Assembly: GCF_030930995.1 (NCBI RefSeq)
Contig: NZ_CP133217.1
Span: 992,001 to 1,056,000 of the forward strand
DNA length: 64,000 nt
Direction: 5' to 3'
DNA from: Thiothrix subterranea
GTDB lineage: Bacteria > Pseudomonadota > Gammaproteobacteria > Thiotrichales > Thiotrichaceae
Within the stretch, counting starts at the first letter, position 1. Every line of letters begins with the position of its first letter. The notes under the pieces are model-generated. The model saw only the letters and a list, made by a program, of their open reading frames with translations. It made no database searches and was not told where the DNA came from. The translations under genes were made by a program, and so were the position numbers. Shown here piece by piece: positions 35,919 through 44,617 of the stretch.

Positions 35919-37529
35919 TTAATATTGGTCAGGCGTCATGAGTTTTTTGATTTCCCCTAAGGTGCTCAATACTTTTTTTAATGCTTCGTGCGAGAAAATA
36001 GACCGATTATCGGGATTTTGGGTATTAAGCAGTTGCGAATTGTCGCGTAATAATTCCTGAAGCTCTCGCAGGCTACGTGCCGTTTGTCCCAGACGAAAGC
36101 AACTAACGCTACGGGCTAATTCTCCCCAGTAACCGAAGTGCTGAATACGCTCAGCCAGAACCAAGGCTTCCTGATAGTTACCTTGATTGAACACATGCAG
36201 AAAGGGCAATACGTGATACCAGTCGGGTTGCGGAAACTGAAGCGCCATGAGGTTGCGAATGGCTTGGATGCCCGCTTCATGGTCGCCGGTCATGTACAGC
36301 CCAAATCCATACAGGTATTCAATGGATGTATCGAACGGATTGGTTTGCCGCGCCATTTCCAGTTCGGCACGGCACAGCGCATTATCGCCGAGAAAGTAGC
36401 GATTGTGCGCGAAAATGGAATGCGCCTCTGCATTGCCGGAGTCGAGCTTCATGGCAGTGCGGGCTGAATGTGTCCAAGTGGTTTCCAGATTCTCAACCAA
36501 ATGGTATTGCAATACGTGATCGTAGCCGCAGAGACGCGCCAGAATCACCAACGCTTTGCTGTCATGCGGGAAGTGTTGCAAGCGTTGTTGGCAACTGATT
36601 AAAGCGATGTGAAAATTTTCACGGGTGATGTCGTGCAGAAAAGCCAGATAGTCAACCAAGGCTTTGTGATGAGCGGCAATGGCTGTGGTCATGCTTTGCT
36701 GGTATTGCGCCCAGTGGTACAAGACTTTGCCGGAATGCAGCGCCACGGTATTGGCAGCGACTTGCATACACAGTGTATCCAAATCTTGTTGGCTCGGTTG
36801 TGTCGGTAAACGTAGCGTGTTTGCCCACACCAATTCATCGTCGCGGGCGTGGATGAGTACCAAAAACAGTTCGACTTCGTTGCCCGTGACTTGCAGATCG
36901 CAGTTCAAGATATAATCGGTTTGGTGCAGCTTGGCTTTGTCTGACGCATGGCTTGCGAGGACGCGGATATTGCGGAAACGGTTTAACATCAGTAGTAAGT
37001 CGTTGCGCACTTTATGGCACAAGGGGGCTGGGCTGGTGATTGCAGGATTTTCAAGCACTTGGCATTGCAGCAAGACACGCGGGCCTTCGGTGACTTGCGG
37101 GGTCAGCGGTGTTTCAGGCGGTGTGACGGTGTTGGGTAGACGATTTCTGCGTATGAAAACCGCTTGATACGTGCCTTTCGGAATGGTGATCATGATGCTA
37201 CTGGGGTTGTTCGCATCCGCATAATGCGTTTTTAACAATTTGCGCAGGCGTCCGGCTTCAATGCGTACCACGGGATTGTACGCCGGTGAAAAATCAGGTG
37301 GTTTACCCAACGCATGGATGGCGATATTGTGTTGATTGAGGGTATTGCCACGCCCTGCCAAGGTTTCATGCACAACATAGTGTAAAAACCGTTTGATAAC
37401 TTTTCTGGCGCGAAAGCACGGACTGACCAGCAGGGAGTCAAGCTCAGCAATAATGAGTTCTTTATCTATGGTCATGGCAGCCAGCAATTCCCCGTATTCT
37501 TGTGTTTCTTCTGAAAAATCGAGCGTCAC
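35919..37529 (-). CDS. TPR protein with winged-helix-like N-terminal domain
   Basis: 536 residues. Residues 25-130 (FRARKVIKRFLHYVVHETL, IAIHALGKPPDFSPAYNPVVR, IEAGRLRKLLKTHYA, IPKGTYQAVF) match the domain found at the N-terminus of many 'adenylate cyclase-like' and TPR proteins, thought to be a winged-helix DNA-binding module. The middle third has the TolB-N-like fold seen in CadC-type proteins, and the last third is TPR-like (AEAHSIFAHNRYFLGDNALC, FDTSIEYLYGFGLYMTGDHE). No cyclase catalytic domain. Probably a cytoplasmic transcriptional regulator; target unknown. Confidence 0.65.
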   Translation of the reverse strand: MTLDFSEETQEYGELLAAMTIDKELIIAELDSLLVSPCFRARKVIKRFLHYVVHETLAGRGNTLNQHNIAIHALGKPPDFSPAYNPVVRIEAGRLRKLLKTHYADANNPSSIMITIPKGTYQAVFIRRNRLPNTVTPPETPLTPQVTEGPRVLLQCQVLENPAITSPAPLCHKVRNDLLLMLNRFRNIRVLASHASDKAKLHQTDYILNCDLQVTGNEVELFLVLIHARDDELVWANTLRLPTQPSQQDLDTLCMQVAANTVALHSGKVLYHWAQYQQSMTTAIAAHHKALVDYLAFLHDITRENFHIALISCQQRLQHFPHDSKALVILARLCGYDHVLQYHLVENLETTWTHSARTAMKLDSGNAEAHSIFAHNRYFLGDNALCRAELEMARQTNPFDTSIEYLYGFGLYMTGDHEAGIQAIRNLMALQFPQPDWYHVLPFLHVFNQGNYQEALVLAERIQHFGYWGELARSVSCFRLGQTARSLRELQELLRDNSQLLNTQNPDNRSIFSHEALKKVLSTLGEIKKLMTPDQY

Positions 37530-37604
37530 TTTATAGCACGTTTTTTGTCGAAGAAAATACTATTCGCCAAAACCTACCGGAGTTTTTGTAACAAATTGTA
37601 ACAG

Positions 37605-38822
37605 CTAAGCCGCATGAGTCGCTGCCGTCTGTGGCATGGGCAATTTGATGATACCTTCGCCACAACTTTCCTTGGCAATCTGGTTACGCCCGTTACGTTT
37701 GGCGCGGTAGAGCGCCCGATCCGCTGCATTCAATAGCATTGCCGGGTAAACCACGGAAGCGTCATGCAGGGGTTGTGCATCGTGTGCGCTATTCGGGGTG
37801 CAACTGGATACGCCGATGCTGATTGTCACAATGCGCGGAATAGCACCATCTGAGTGCGGTATGCGTTGATCTTCCACACTTTTACGCACGCGCTCGGCTA
37901 ATAAGGCGGCATCTTCCAAATGCGTATCTGGCAATAGAATCACGAATTCTTCGCCGCCGTGACGTGCGACGACATCCGATGCACGCCGTGCCACGGCTTT
38001 AATGCACTGCGCAATAATTTGCAAGCATTGATCGCCTGCCTGATGCCCGTGGCGGTCGTTATAACGTTTGAAATGATCGACATCAATCATCAACAGCGAC
38101 AAGGGTTTGGCCTCGCGGGTCGCGCGACGCCATTCCATTTTAAACGTTGTGTCGAAAAAACGTCGGTTGGAAATTTGGGTCACGGGGTCGGTGTGCGCTT
38201 GTTCCTGTACTTGAATTTGGGCGCTGTGCAGGTCGTTGAGCAAGCCGGTAATCGAACGCGATGCCATCGCCAATAAAATACCGAGCAATGTGGTTGCCAA
38301 TGCCAATGATTGCTGTGCGGTTTCGCCGATTAATAATAAATTCAACGTAATCGGCAACAAAATTGCGCCGATTTGCAGGTATAAAGCCAAGCTGGAAAGC
38401 GCCAATACCGGCATGGCAGCAACGATTGCCCCGGCTAATAGCAATACATGCACGGCTTGCATTAAAGGTTCAAAGGAAAACAGGATAAATCCCGATACAC
38501 CCCACAAAGCGCTGATGAGCGTGGAATAAACGAGGTAGCGTTGCCCGAATTCTTGTAATTCTTCGCTGGAATAATGTTGTGAAGGTAAGAAGCGTTGTCC
38601 AAATAACCAACGCATGACATTCATGGTCAAAATAGCGGCGAACCACACCAACAGCAACGCCATGCTTTCGGTGCTTTCCACCCAGCGCAATAACACAAAC
38701 AGCGTAGCCGCCAACGCATTGCCCCACAGCCAAATTCCCCCGTGCCGCGATAGGAACGTGATTTGCCCCTGAATGATCAGAGGTGACGTGTGCAAGTGTG
38801 AGCCGATCTTTTTCTTATTCAT
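37605..38822 (-). CDS. Membrane diguanylate cyclase (GGDEF)
   Basis: 405 residues. Five or six N-terminal hydrophobic segments (residues 35-205; for example VLLLAGAIVAAMPVLALSSL) form a membrane sensor, followed by a GGDEF domain: DPVTQISNRRFFD, LLMIDVDHFKRYNDRHGHQAGD, and the active-site variant RHGGEEFVILLPDT. Catalytic residues are complete, so it should make cyclic di-GMP from GTP. An RxxD inhibitory site is not obvious. It could influence exopolysaccharide output, but no PilZ gene is near. Confidence 0.92.
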   Translation of the reverse strand: MNKKKIGSHLHTSPLIIQGQITFLSRHGGIWLWGNALAATLFVLLRWVESTESMALLLVWFAAILTMNVMRWLFGQRFLPSQHYSSEELQEFGQRYLVYSTLISALWGVSGFILFSFEPLMQAVHVLLLAGAIVAAMPVLALSSLALYLQIGAILLPITLNLLLIGETAQQSLALATTLLGILLAMASRSITGLLNDLHSAQIQVQEQAHTDPVTQISNRRFFDTTFKMEWRRATREAKPLSLLMIDVDHFKRYNDRHGHQAGDQCLQIIAQCIKAVARRASDVVARHGGEEFVILLPDTHLEDAALLAERVRKSVEDQRIPHSDGAIPRIVTISIGVSSCTPNSAHDAQPLHDASVVYPAMLLNAADRALYRAKRNGRNQIAKESCGEGIIKLPMPQTAATHAA

Positions 38823-38998
38823 TGAAATCTTTTCTGAGTTGCAACCATCGGATTAGTGCGCCTTGGCGTGACGCCCCTGTCAATGCCAAGTCTGAATATA
38901 GTGCATCTTGTGAGAGATTGCGCTACTTAGGTTGAATTTATGTTGGCTAATAATAGATTTTTTTTATAATAAAAGACAAGCTCAAAAAGTAAGCTTAA

Positions 38999-39250
38999 CT
39001 AGGCAAAAGGATTTTCAACCTGATCACCGCTATTAATCGTGATTTTTTCAGGCAAATTGCCACTGGCTTGTGCCGTATTTAATGCCATGACCATGCCATC
39101 TAACCATTGCTTTAATTCAAGCGCCAGTGCCAAGCCTTGCGCATCCTGCGTAATATCCAAGCTACCGTATAGCGATACCCGATCAAGGCGATTTTCGATA
39201 GTGAATGCTTGCAGTTGGTAAACTTCGGCTTCGTTGTTGAAAAAATCCAT
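38999..39250 (-). CDS. Hypothetical small protein
   Basis: 83 residues, soluble, with strand-rich YQLQAFTIENRLDRVSLYGSL and a helical ALALELKQWLDGMVMAL. I do not recognise a family by name. It lies 10 nt downstream of the DRGH nuclease gene on the same strand, so the two are co-transcribed; a link between them is not evident. Confidence 0.65.
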   Translation of the reverse strand: MDFFNNEAEVYQLQAFTIENRLDRVSLYGSLDITQDAQGLALALELKQWLDGMVMALNTAQASGNLPEKITINSGDQVENPFA

Positions 39251-39260
39251 CGTCGCGCAC

Positions 39261-40091
39261 TCAGGGTTGCGGCAAATTCATCGCATTGGCTTTGCTGAAT
39301 TCGCCGATAGTGGGGAAGGGGTCGATGCCCGCCAGTTGGGTTAATTCCTTAATACTGACTGTCTTGTAGTCTTTGTTAGCAGTGTTTGCAACCCAATACG
39401 CCCCACTTTCGCCGGTATTGGCATCGTAAATCGCTTTGAAATAATGGGTTGGCACTAATACCCGCTCATTGATGCGCTGCAAATTTGCCCCGCTAAAGAC
39501 TGCCCCGGAAACGACATAAACTTCCCCGCGTTGTTGGGCTAAATCACGGGTGCGTGACTCGATGCTCGACCACAAGCCTCTATTATTGCTGGGGTTTTGC
39601 GGTGTCATGTTTGCCAAAGAAAAGCTTTCGCGCATGGCGGTGTCTGACGGCATATTGGCTGCCGGGGCAAGGTGTCCACGGTCATAGCCAGAACCCGCAT
39701 AATCGGCTAATTCGGCGCGTTCTTCCGCTGGCAGTCTGGGTTCGGCATAGAAATTGTCTTTGCGAGCAATGTCCATTAGCAGCTCGGCATACGTTACGTG
39801 TTCACTCGCCCATAAGGGGGTGCGGGTAACGCCAGAATGCAACACCGCAAATTCGCTAAAGCACAGCAGGCGCGTTTTCGCTGCCAGCTTGGGGTTTACC
39901 AATTGCGGGGTATCAGCATTGGCGTAATGTTGGGGGCAGGCATTGTCGGTGTTACCCGCGCTGCTGGTAGCGTTTGTCGAGGCAGTCGCACGCGGATCAA
40001 GCGGCGTGTTACTCGATGCACACGCGGTTAAACTCAATAAAATCAGTAATGCACTCAATGCGCGGCTGCGGGTAATCAGGGTGGTTATCAC
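39261..40091 (-). CDS. DNA/RNA non-specific endonuclease (NucA family), lipoprotein
   Basis: 276 residues. A signal peptide with lipobox LTAC (Cys24 or so) suggests membrane anchoring outside the cytoplasm. The nuclease domain has the beta-beta-alpha-Me motif YDRGHLAPAANM, whose His is the general base, and the metal-binding Asn in LANMTPQNPSNNRGLW. Family members are secreted Mg-dependent nucleases that cut DNA and RNA for nutrition or defence. No immunity protein resembling NuiA is adjacent. Confidence 0.88.
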   Translation of the reverse strand: MITTLITRSRALSALLILLSLTACASSNTPLDPRATASTNATSSAGNTDNACPQHYANADTPQLVNPKLAAKTRLLCFSEFAVLHSGVTRTPLWASEHVTYAELLMDIARKDNFYAEPRLPAEERAELADYAGSGYDRGHLAPAANMPSDTAMRESFSLANMTPQNPSNNRGLWSSIESRTRDLAQQRGEVYVVSGAVFSGANLQRINERVLVPTHYFKAIYDANTGESGAYWVANTANKDYKTVSIKELTQLAGIDPFPTIGEFSKANAMNLPQP

Positions 40092-40229
40092 GAGGAGTTC
40101 CTTGCAAAAGTAAGCGGCAACCTGTCATGCCCATGCAACAGGTCAGGGGGCATTGTATGATTCTTTTCCAAGAAATTGAATCGGTATCTTATAATGCGTG
40201 TTCTGCACATTAGGTGAGGCACTCAACAG

Positions 40230-40658
40230 ATGAACAACTGGCAACGGATCGACGATGAAGCCGCGATGCTTGCATTCGGCGCAAGCGTGGCGCAGCAATT
40301 TCCCAGCGGTGGCTTGATCACCTTGCACGGTGATTTGGGGGCGGGCAAAACCACGCTGGTACGCGGTTTATTACGTGCATTAGGGCATACCGGCAATGTC
40401 AAAAGCCCCACTTATACCCTAGTTGAACCCTATCATCTGGCGGGGTGCGACATTTTCCACTTCGATCTGTACCGTTTAGCTGAACCAGAGGAGTTGGAAT
40501 ACATGGGCATCCGCGATTATTTACGCCCGGATGCACTCTGTCTCGTGGAATGGCCTGAAAAGGCCGCCGGGGTATTGCCAGAAGCGGATTTGCGCATTCA
40601 CATCCGCTACTGCGGTGAGGCGCGTGAAATTTTACTAGAAGAGTTTAACCGTTTTTAA
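40230..40658 (+). CDS. tsaE: tRNA threonylcarbamoyladenosine biosynthesis ATPase TsaE
   Basis: 142 residues. P-loop [15 protein letters not shown], then [10 protein letters not shown] and HFDLYRL, all TsaE hallmarks. It supports TsaB/TsaD in making t6A37 of ANN-decoding tRNAs. It precedes an N-acetylmuramoyl-L-alanine amidase gene, the same order as tsaE-amiB in E. coli. The 104-bp gap may hold a separate promoter. Confidence 0.94.
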   Translation: MNNWQRIDDEAAMLAFGASVAQQFPSGGLITLHGDLGAGKTTLVRGLLRALGHTGNVKSPTYTLVEPYHLAGCDIFHFDLYRLAEPEELEYMGIRDYLRPDALCLVEWPEKAAGVLPEADLRIHIRYCGEAREILLEEFNRF

Positions 40659-40762
40659 TCATTGGGTTAGCACGTAATAGTAAAAATTCACTTGAAAAGC
40701 ACGCCACTCTGTATTAATACTTATAACTAAGATACGTTTTTCCACCCATTGCGAACCGATCA

Positions 40763-41989
40763 ATGAACAGCAAACAATTGAGCCGCAGAGGTTTTATCCT
40801 GAAATTAGGTGCACTCGCCGGAGCGGTCGCCAGCGGATTCAATAGCGTGCCAGCGTGGGCTGCTGAAGCCGTTGCTGGGCGCTTAACCGGGGCAAACCTG
40901 ACCGGAACTGCCGATAAATTGAATTTCCTGCTGCAATTGGATGCACCGATTGCCTACAAGGTGTTCACCCTCGACAAGCCGGATCGGGTGGTCATTGACT
41001 TAAAAAATACCACGATGCAAGGCAAGCTCAAGCAGGGGGCGCATGACCGTAAGCCGATCACTGGCATTCGCTATTCTGAGCGTGATGATGGCAGTTTGCG
41101 TGTGGTGTTGGATGTGGCGGAACAAGTCGCCATCAAATCTTCATTAGCCGCAGAAAGTAACGGTCATTTGCTGACCGTCAGCCTCAACCCCACGGGGAAA
41201 GGCAGCAGTGGCAACAAACCGAAAAAGCCTAAAAAATCTACCCAAGAATCGGATAAATCGGACAGCCCGGCGACACCTGCGCCATCCAAAGGTAAGTTTA
41301 TTGTGGTGATCGACCCCGGTCATGGCGGTAGAGACCCCGGTGCAGTGGGGGCTAATGGCACGCAGGAAAAAGAGGTGGTGTTACAAGTTGCCCGCAAACT
41401 GAAAGCACGGATTGACCGCGAAAAAGGCATGAAAGCCATCCTCACCCGTGACAGCGATAAATTCATCCCGCTGCGCGAACGCATGGATATTGCGCATAAA
41501 CACAAAGCCGACTTGTTTGTTTCGGTACACGCGGATGCGAACCCCAGCACGCGGGTAAGTGGCTCTTCGGTTTATATTCTGTCTGAAAATGGCGCATCCA
41601 GTGAAGCGGCACGTTTGCTGGCAGAAAGCGAAAATTCTTACGAATTAAAATTTGGTGGGCGCAATACCAGTGACAAGATTGCTTCCGTGCTGCTCGATCT
41701 GAGCCAGAATGCGATGATGGATCGCAGCCTAAGTCTGGCAAAAGGCATCTTGAACGAACTCGCCAAGGTGAATAACCCCTTGCGCCGTCGTGTTGAAAGC
41801 GCCCGCTTTGTGGTGTTACGCTCACCCGACATTCCGTCGATGTTGGTAGAAACTGCTTTTATCAGCAATCCGACGGAGGAGAAGCGCCTGCGTACTGCTG
41901 AATACCAACAAAAGTTGGCTAGTGCGATGTTCCAAGGGATCAAACGCTACCAAATTGCGTATGCGGAAAGTGGGCGAGCCAATACCTGA
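40763..41989 (+). CDS. N-acetylmuramoyl-L-alanine amidase (AmiC-like, AMIN + Amidase_3)
   Basis: 408 residues. A twin-arginine signal ([19 protein letters not shown]) is followed by an AMIN domain (about 35-135) that directs septal localisation. A Lys/Ser-rich linker follows, then zinc amidase Amidase_3: [16 protein letters not shown] (His), SVHADANPS (His) and [12 protein letters not shown] (catalytic Glu). It splits septal peptidoglycan during daughter-cell separation after activation by EnvC/NlpD-type factors. Tat export as in E. coli AmiA/AmiC. Confidence 0.93.
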   Translation: MNSKQLSRRGFILKLGALAGAVASGFNSVPAWAAEAVAGRLTGANLTGTADKLNFLLQLDAPIAYKVFTLDKPDRVVIDLKNTTMQGKLKQGAHDRKPITGIRYSERDDGSLRVVLDVAEQVAIKSSLAAESNGHLLTVSLNPTGKGSSGNKPKKPKKSTQESDKSDSPATPAPSKGKFIVVIDPGHGGRDPGAVGANGTQEKEVVLQVARKLKARIDREKGMKAILTRDSDKFIPLRERMDIAHKHKADLFVSVHADANPSTRVSGSSVYILSENGASSEAARLLAESENSYELKFGGRNTSDKIASVLLDLSQNAMMDRSLSLAKGILNELAKVNNPLRRRVESARFVVLRSPDIPSMLVETAFISNPTEEKRLRTAEYQQKLASAMFQGIKRYQIAYAESGRANT

Positions 41990-42029
41990 GCATTCTGGCG
42001 TTTGCTTGCCAGTGGATAATCGTAAAATC

Positions 42030-43088
42030 ATGAACAAAGCCATTACTATCCCGCTGATCAAAGTTCCGCTCACGGCACACATTGAAGCCCTGAATCCGCA
42101 CTACAGCCCTGAGCAAAAGCTGCGGGTTAAAGCGCAAATCAAGCAAAAACTCAAGGAGCAAGACGCGGTATTGGTGGCGCACTACTACGTCGAACGCGAT
42201 TTGCAGGAATTAGCCGAAGAAACCGGTGGTTACGTTTCCGACTCATTGGATATGGCACGCTTTGGCAATGAACACCCCGCGAAAACCCTGATTGTGGCGG
42301 GTGTGCGTTTCATGGGCGAAACCGCCAAAATTCTCAATCCAGAAAAGCGCGTGTTAATGCCAACCTTGGAAGCCGAATGTTCCTTGGATTTGGAATGCCC
42401 CGCTGAACAGTTTATTGCATTTTGTGACGAACACCCCGACCGTACCGTGGTGGTGTATTCCAACACCAGCGCTGAAGTCAAAGCCCGCGCCGATTACGTG
42501 GTAACGTCGAGTATTGCGGTCGATTTGGTCACTTGGCTGGATGAACAAGGCAAGAAAATCCTCTGGGCCCCCGATAAGCATTTGGGGCGCTATATCCAAC
42601 GCCTCACCGGGGCGGATATGTTGCTGTGGCAAGCCGCTTGCGTGGTGCATGACGAATTCAAGTTTCGGTCGCTGGGGGAGATGCTGGATAAGTATCCCGA
42701 TGCGGGTGTGCTGGTGCATCCCGAATCACCGGAAGACATTATCCGGTTGGCGGATGCGGTGGGTTCCACGTCGCAATTGATCAAAGCCGCGCAAACTTTG
42801 CCGCATCAGCGTTTTATTGTGGCGACGGATAGCGGGATTTTCTACAAGATGCAGCAAGCCGCACCCGATAAGACATTCATTGCTGCCCCGACCATGGGCG
42901 AAGGGGCAACCTGCAAAAGTTGCGCCCATTGCCCTTGGATGGCGATGAATGGCTTACACAATCTGTTAAGCGTCTTGGAAACCGGGGGCAATGAGATCTT
43001 TGTGGAAGAAAGTGTGCGCGTAAAAGCCTTGCGCTCAACCCAGCGGATGTTGGATTTTGCCAAGATGCGCCGTGATTCAGGTCATTAA
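42030..43088 (+). CDS. nadA: Quinolinate synthase A
   Basis: 352 residues from the ATG at 42030. The open frame begins at 41922 inside the amidase gene, but those residues are not NadA-like. NadA motifs are present: [45 protein letters not shown], and the three [4Fe-4S]-ligand cysteines including ECSLDLECP and [12 protein letters not shown]. It condenses iminoaspartate with dihydroxyacetone phosphate to quinolinate for NAD synthesis. nadB and nadC are not in the window. Confidence 0.95.
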   Translation: MNKAITIPLIKVPLTAHIEALNPHYSPEQKLRVKAQIKQKLKEQDAVLVAHYYVERDLQELAEETGGYVSDSLDMARFGNEHPAKTLIVAGVRFMGETAKILNPEKRVLMPTLEAECSLDLECPAEQFIAFCDEHPDRTVVVYSNTSAEVKARADYVVTSSIAVDLVTWLDEQGKKILWAPDKHLGRYIQRLTGADMLLWQAACVVHDEFKFRSLGEMLDKYPDAGVLVHPESPEDIIRLADAVGSTSQLIKAAQTLPHQRFIVATDSGIFYKMQQAAPDKTFIAAPTMGEGATCKSCAHCPWMAMNGLHNLLSVLETGGNEIFVEESVRVKALRSTQRMLDFAKMRRDSGH

Positions 43089-43201
43089 ATACACTATTGG
43101 ATAGAGCATTTACTCCCCTAATCCTGCTACATTTGTTCAGTACGCTAGAGAGGCGCGTATGTTAAAACAATTGTCCCATTCGGAATTAGGAGGAGTTAAA
43201 T

Positions 43202-44605
43202 ATGGTTAACACCATCACAAAAAGTGCCTTGGCAACGTTAATCAGTGCTGCGCTGAGCACGACGGTGCAAGCAGCGGGTTTTGCGCTGGCAAACCAGTCT
43301 GGTTCTGGGGCGGGGAATGCCTATTCAGGTTCAGCCGTAGCGGTTGATGATGCGTCCGTGGTTTGGTTCAACCCAGCGGGGATGACGGCTTTGGCGGCGG
43401 GGACGCATACCAGCGCCGCAGGGCATTTGATTGCGCCCAAAGCCGATTTCACCGACAAAGCCTCACGGGTAAACCCCGCGCTGACCGGCGGTAATCTGGA
43501 TGTCGCCGCGACCACCTTGACGGGGACAAATGCTGATGGCGGCAATCCGGCATTGGTGCCGAATGCGTATGTGGTACGCAGCTATGGCGATAAACTCAGT
43601 GCCGGTATTGGCGTCAATGCGCCATTTGGCTTGGGTACGGAATACGATGAGGATTGGATCGGGCGTTACAATGCGCTCGAATCCAGCATTCAAACGGTCA
43701 ATGTCAACCCCGCGATTGCTTACCAAGTGAATGACAAACTCAGTGTGGGGGCGGGGGTGAGTGCGCAATACCTGCACGTTGAATTGCAAACGGCGATTGA
43801 TTCAGCCGCCGCTTGCCGCAGCATTGCGAGCGCGGCGAACAGTGGCGCGTTGCTGACCCAATGCTTGGCGCGATTGCCTGCTTTATCGAATGCGGCAACC
43901 GATAGCAAGGCAACCATCAGTGGTGATGACATTTCTTTCGGGGTGAATGCGGGAGTGCTGTACCAAGCAACCCCGGCTACCCGTGTGGGGGCGAGCTACC
44001 GTTCAGCGCTGGATCATGAGTTGGAAGGCGAGGTTGAATATGACATTGATCCGAGTTTGCAACCGATTGTGACGGCGACCGGCATTACCCGATTTAATAC
44101 GGCGGATGCGACTGCCGAGGCTAATTTGCCTGCCAGCTTGTCGGTGTCGGCGGCGCATAAGGTCAATGCGCGTTTGGAAGTCATGGGCGATGTGACCCGC
44201 ACCAACTGGAGCAGTTTTGAAAGCTTGACCGTGAAAAAGGTCGCGGACGGTTCGTTGGTCACGGATACCCGCCAAGACTGGGAAGATGTGAACCGTTATG
44301 CGCTGGGAGCCAATTACCAATACAACGACCGCTTAAAGGTGCGCGGTGGGGTGGCGTTTGATGAAACCCCCGTGCCTAGCCCGCAATTGCGTACCCCACG
44401 TACCCCGGATACCGATCGAACTTGGGTGTCGGCGGGTGCAAATTACAAGCTGAAAAAGAATATGGATGTGGATGTCGGTTATACCCACATTTTCATGGAT
44501 GAAACCCCGATTGATAACGTGAACCCGGATAATGGTTACGCCATTCGTGGGCTGTACGATTCCAGTGTGGACATCGTAAGCGCCCAACTTAACTGGTCAT
44601 TCTAA
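43202..44605 (+). CDS. FadL/OmpP1/TodX family outer-membrane transporter
   Basis: 467 residues. Signal peptide then the FadL N-terminal hatch GFALANQSGSGAGNAYSG and VVWFNPAGM with the conserved NPAG. The rest is a 14-strand barrel ending in an aromatic residue (LNWSF), the outer-membrane assembly signal. Imports long-chain fatty acids or other hydrophobic compounds. GGAGGAG before the ATG is strong. The lipase gene follows after 12 bp, so the pair probably works together: lipase releases fatty acids, FadL takes them up. Confidence 0.92.
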   Translation: MVNTITKSALATLISAALSTTVQAAGFALANQSGSGAGNAYSGSAVAVDDASVVWFNPAGMTALAAGTHTSAAGHLIAPKADFTDKASRVNPALTGGNLDVAATTLTGTNADGGNPALVPNAYVVRSYGDKLSAGIGVNAPFGLGTEYDEDWIGRYNALESSIQTVNVNPAIAYQVNDKLSVGAGVSAQYLHVELQTAIDSAAACRSIASAANSGALLTQCLARLPALSNAATDSKATISGDDISFGVNAGVLYQATPATRVGASYRSALDHELEGEVEYDIDPSLQPIVTATGITRFNTADATAEANLPASLSVSAAHKVNARLEVMGDVTRTNWSSFESLTVKKVADGSLVTDTRQDWEDVNRYALGANYQYNDRLKVRGGVAFDETPVPSPQLRTPRTPDTDRTWVSAGANYKLKKNMDVDVGYTHIFMDETPIDNVNPDNGYAIRGLYDSSVDIVSAQLNWSF

Positions 44606-44617
44606 GAGGAGGTTGCC

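Noticed and set aside
38999-40091. NucA-type nuclease with the 83-residue gene as its immunity protein
   Set aside because: The small protein lacks a signal peptide while the nuclease is exported, so it could not protect the periplasm; no resemblance to NuiA.
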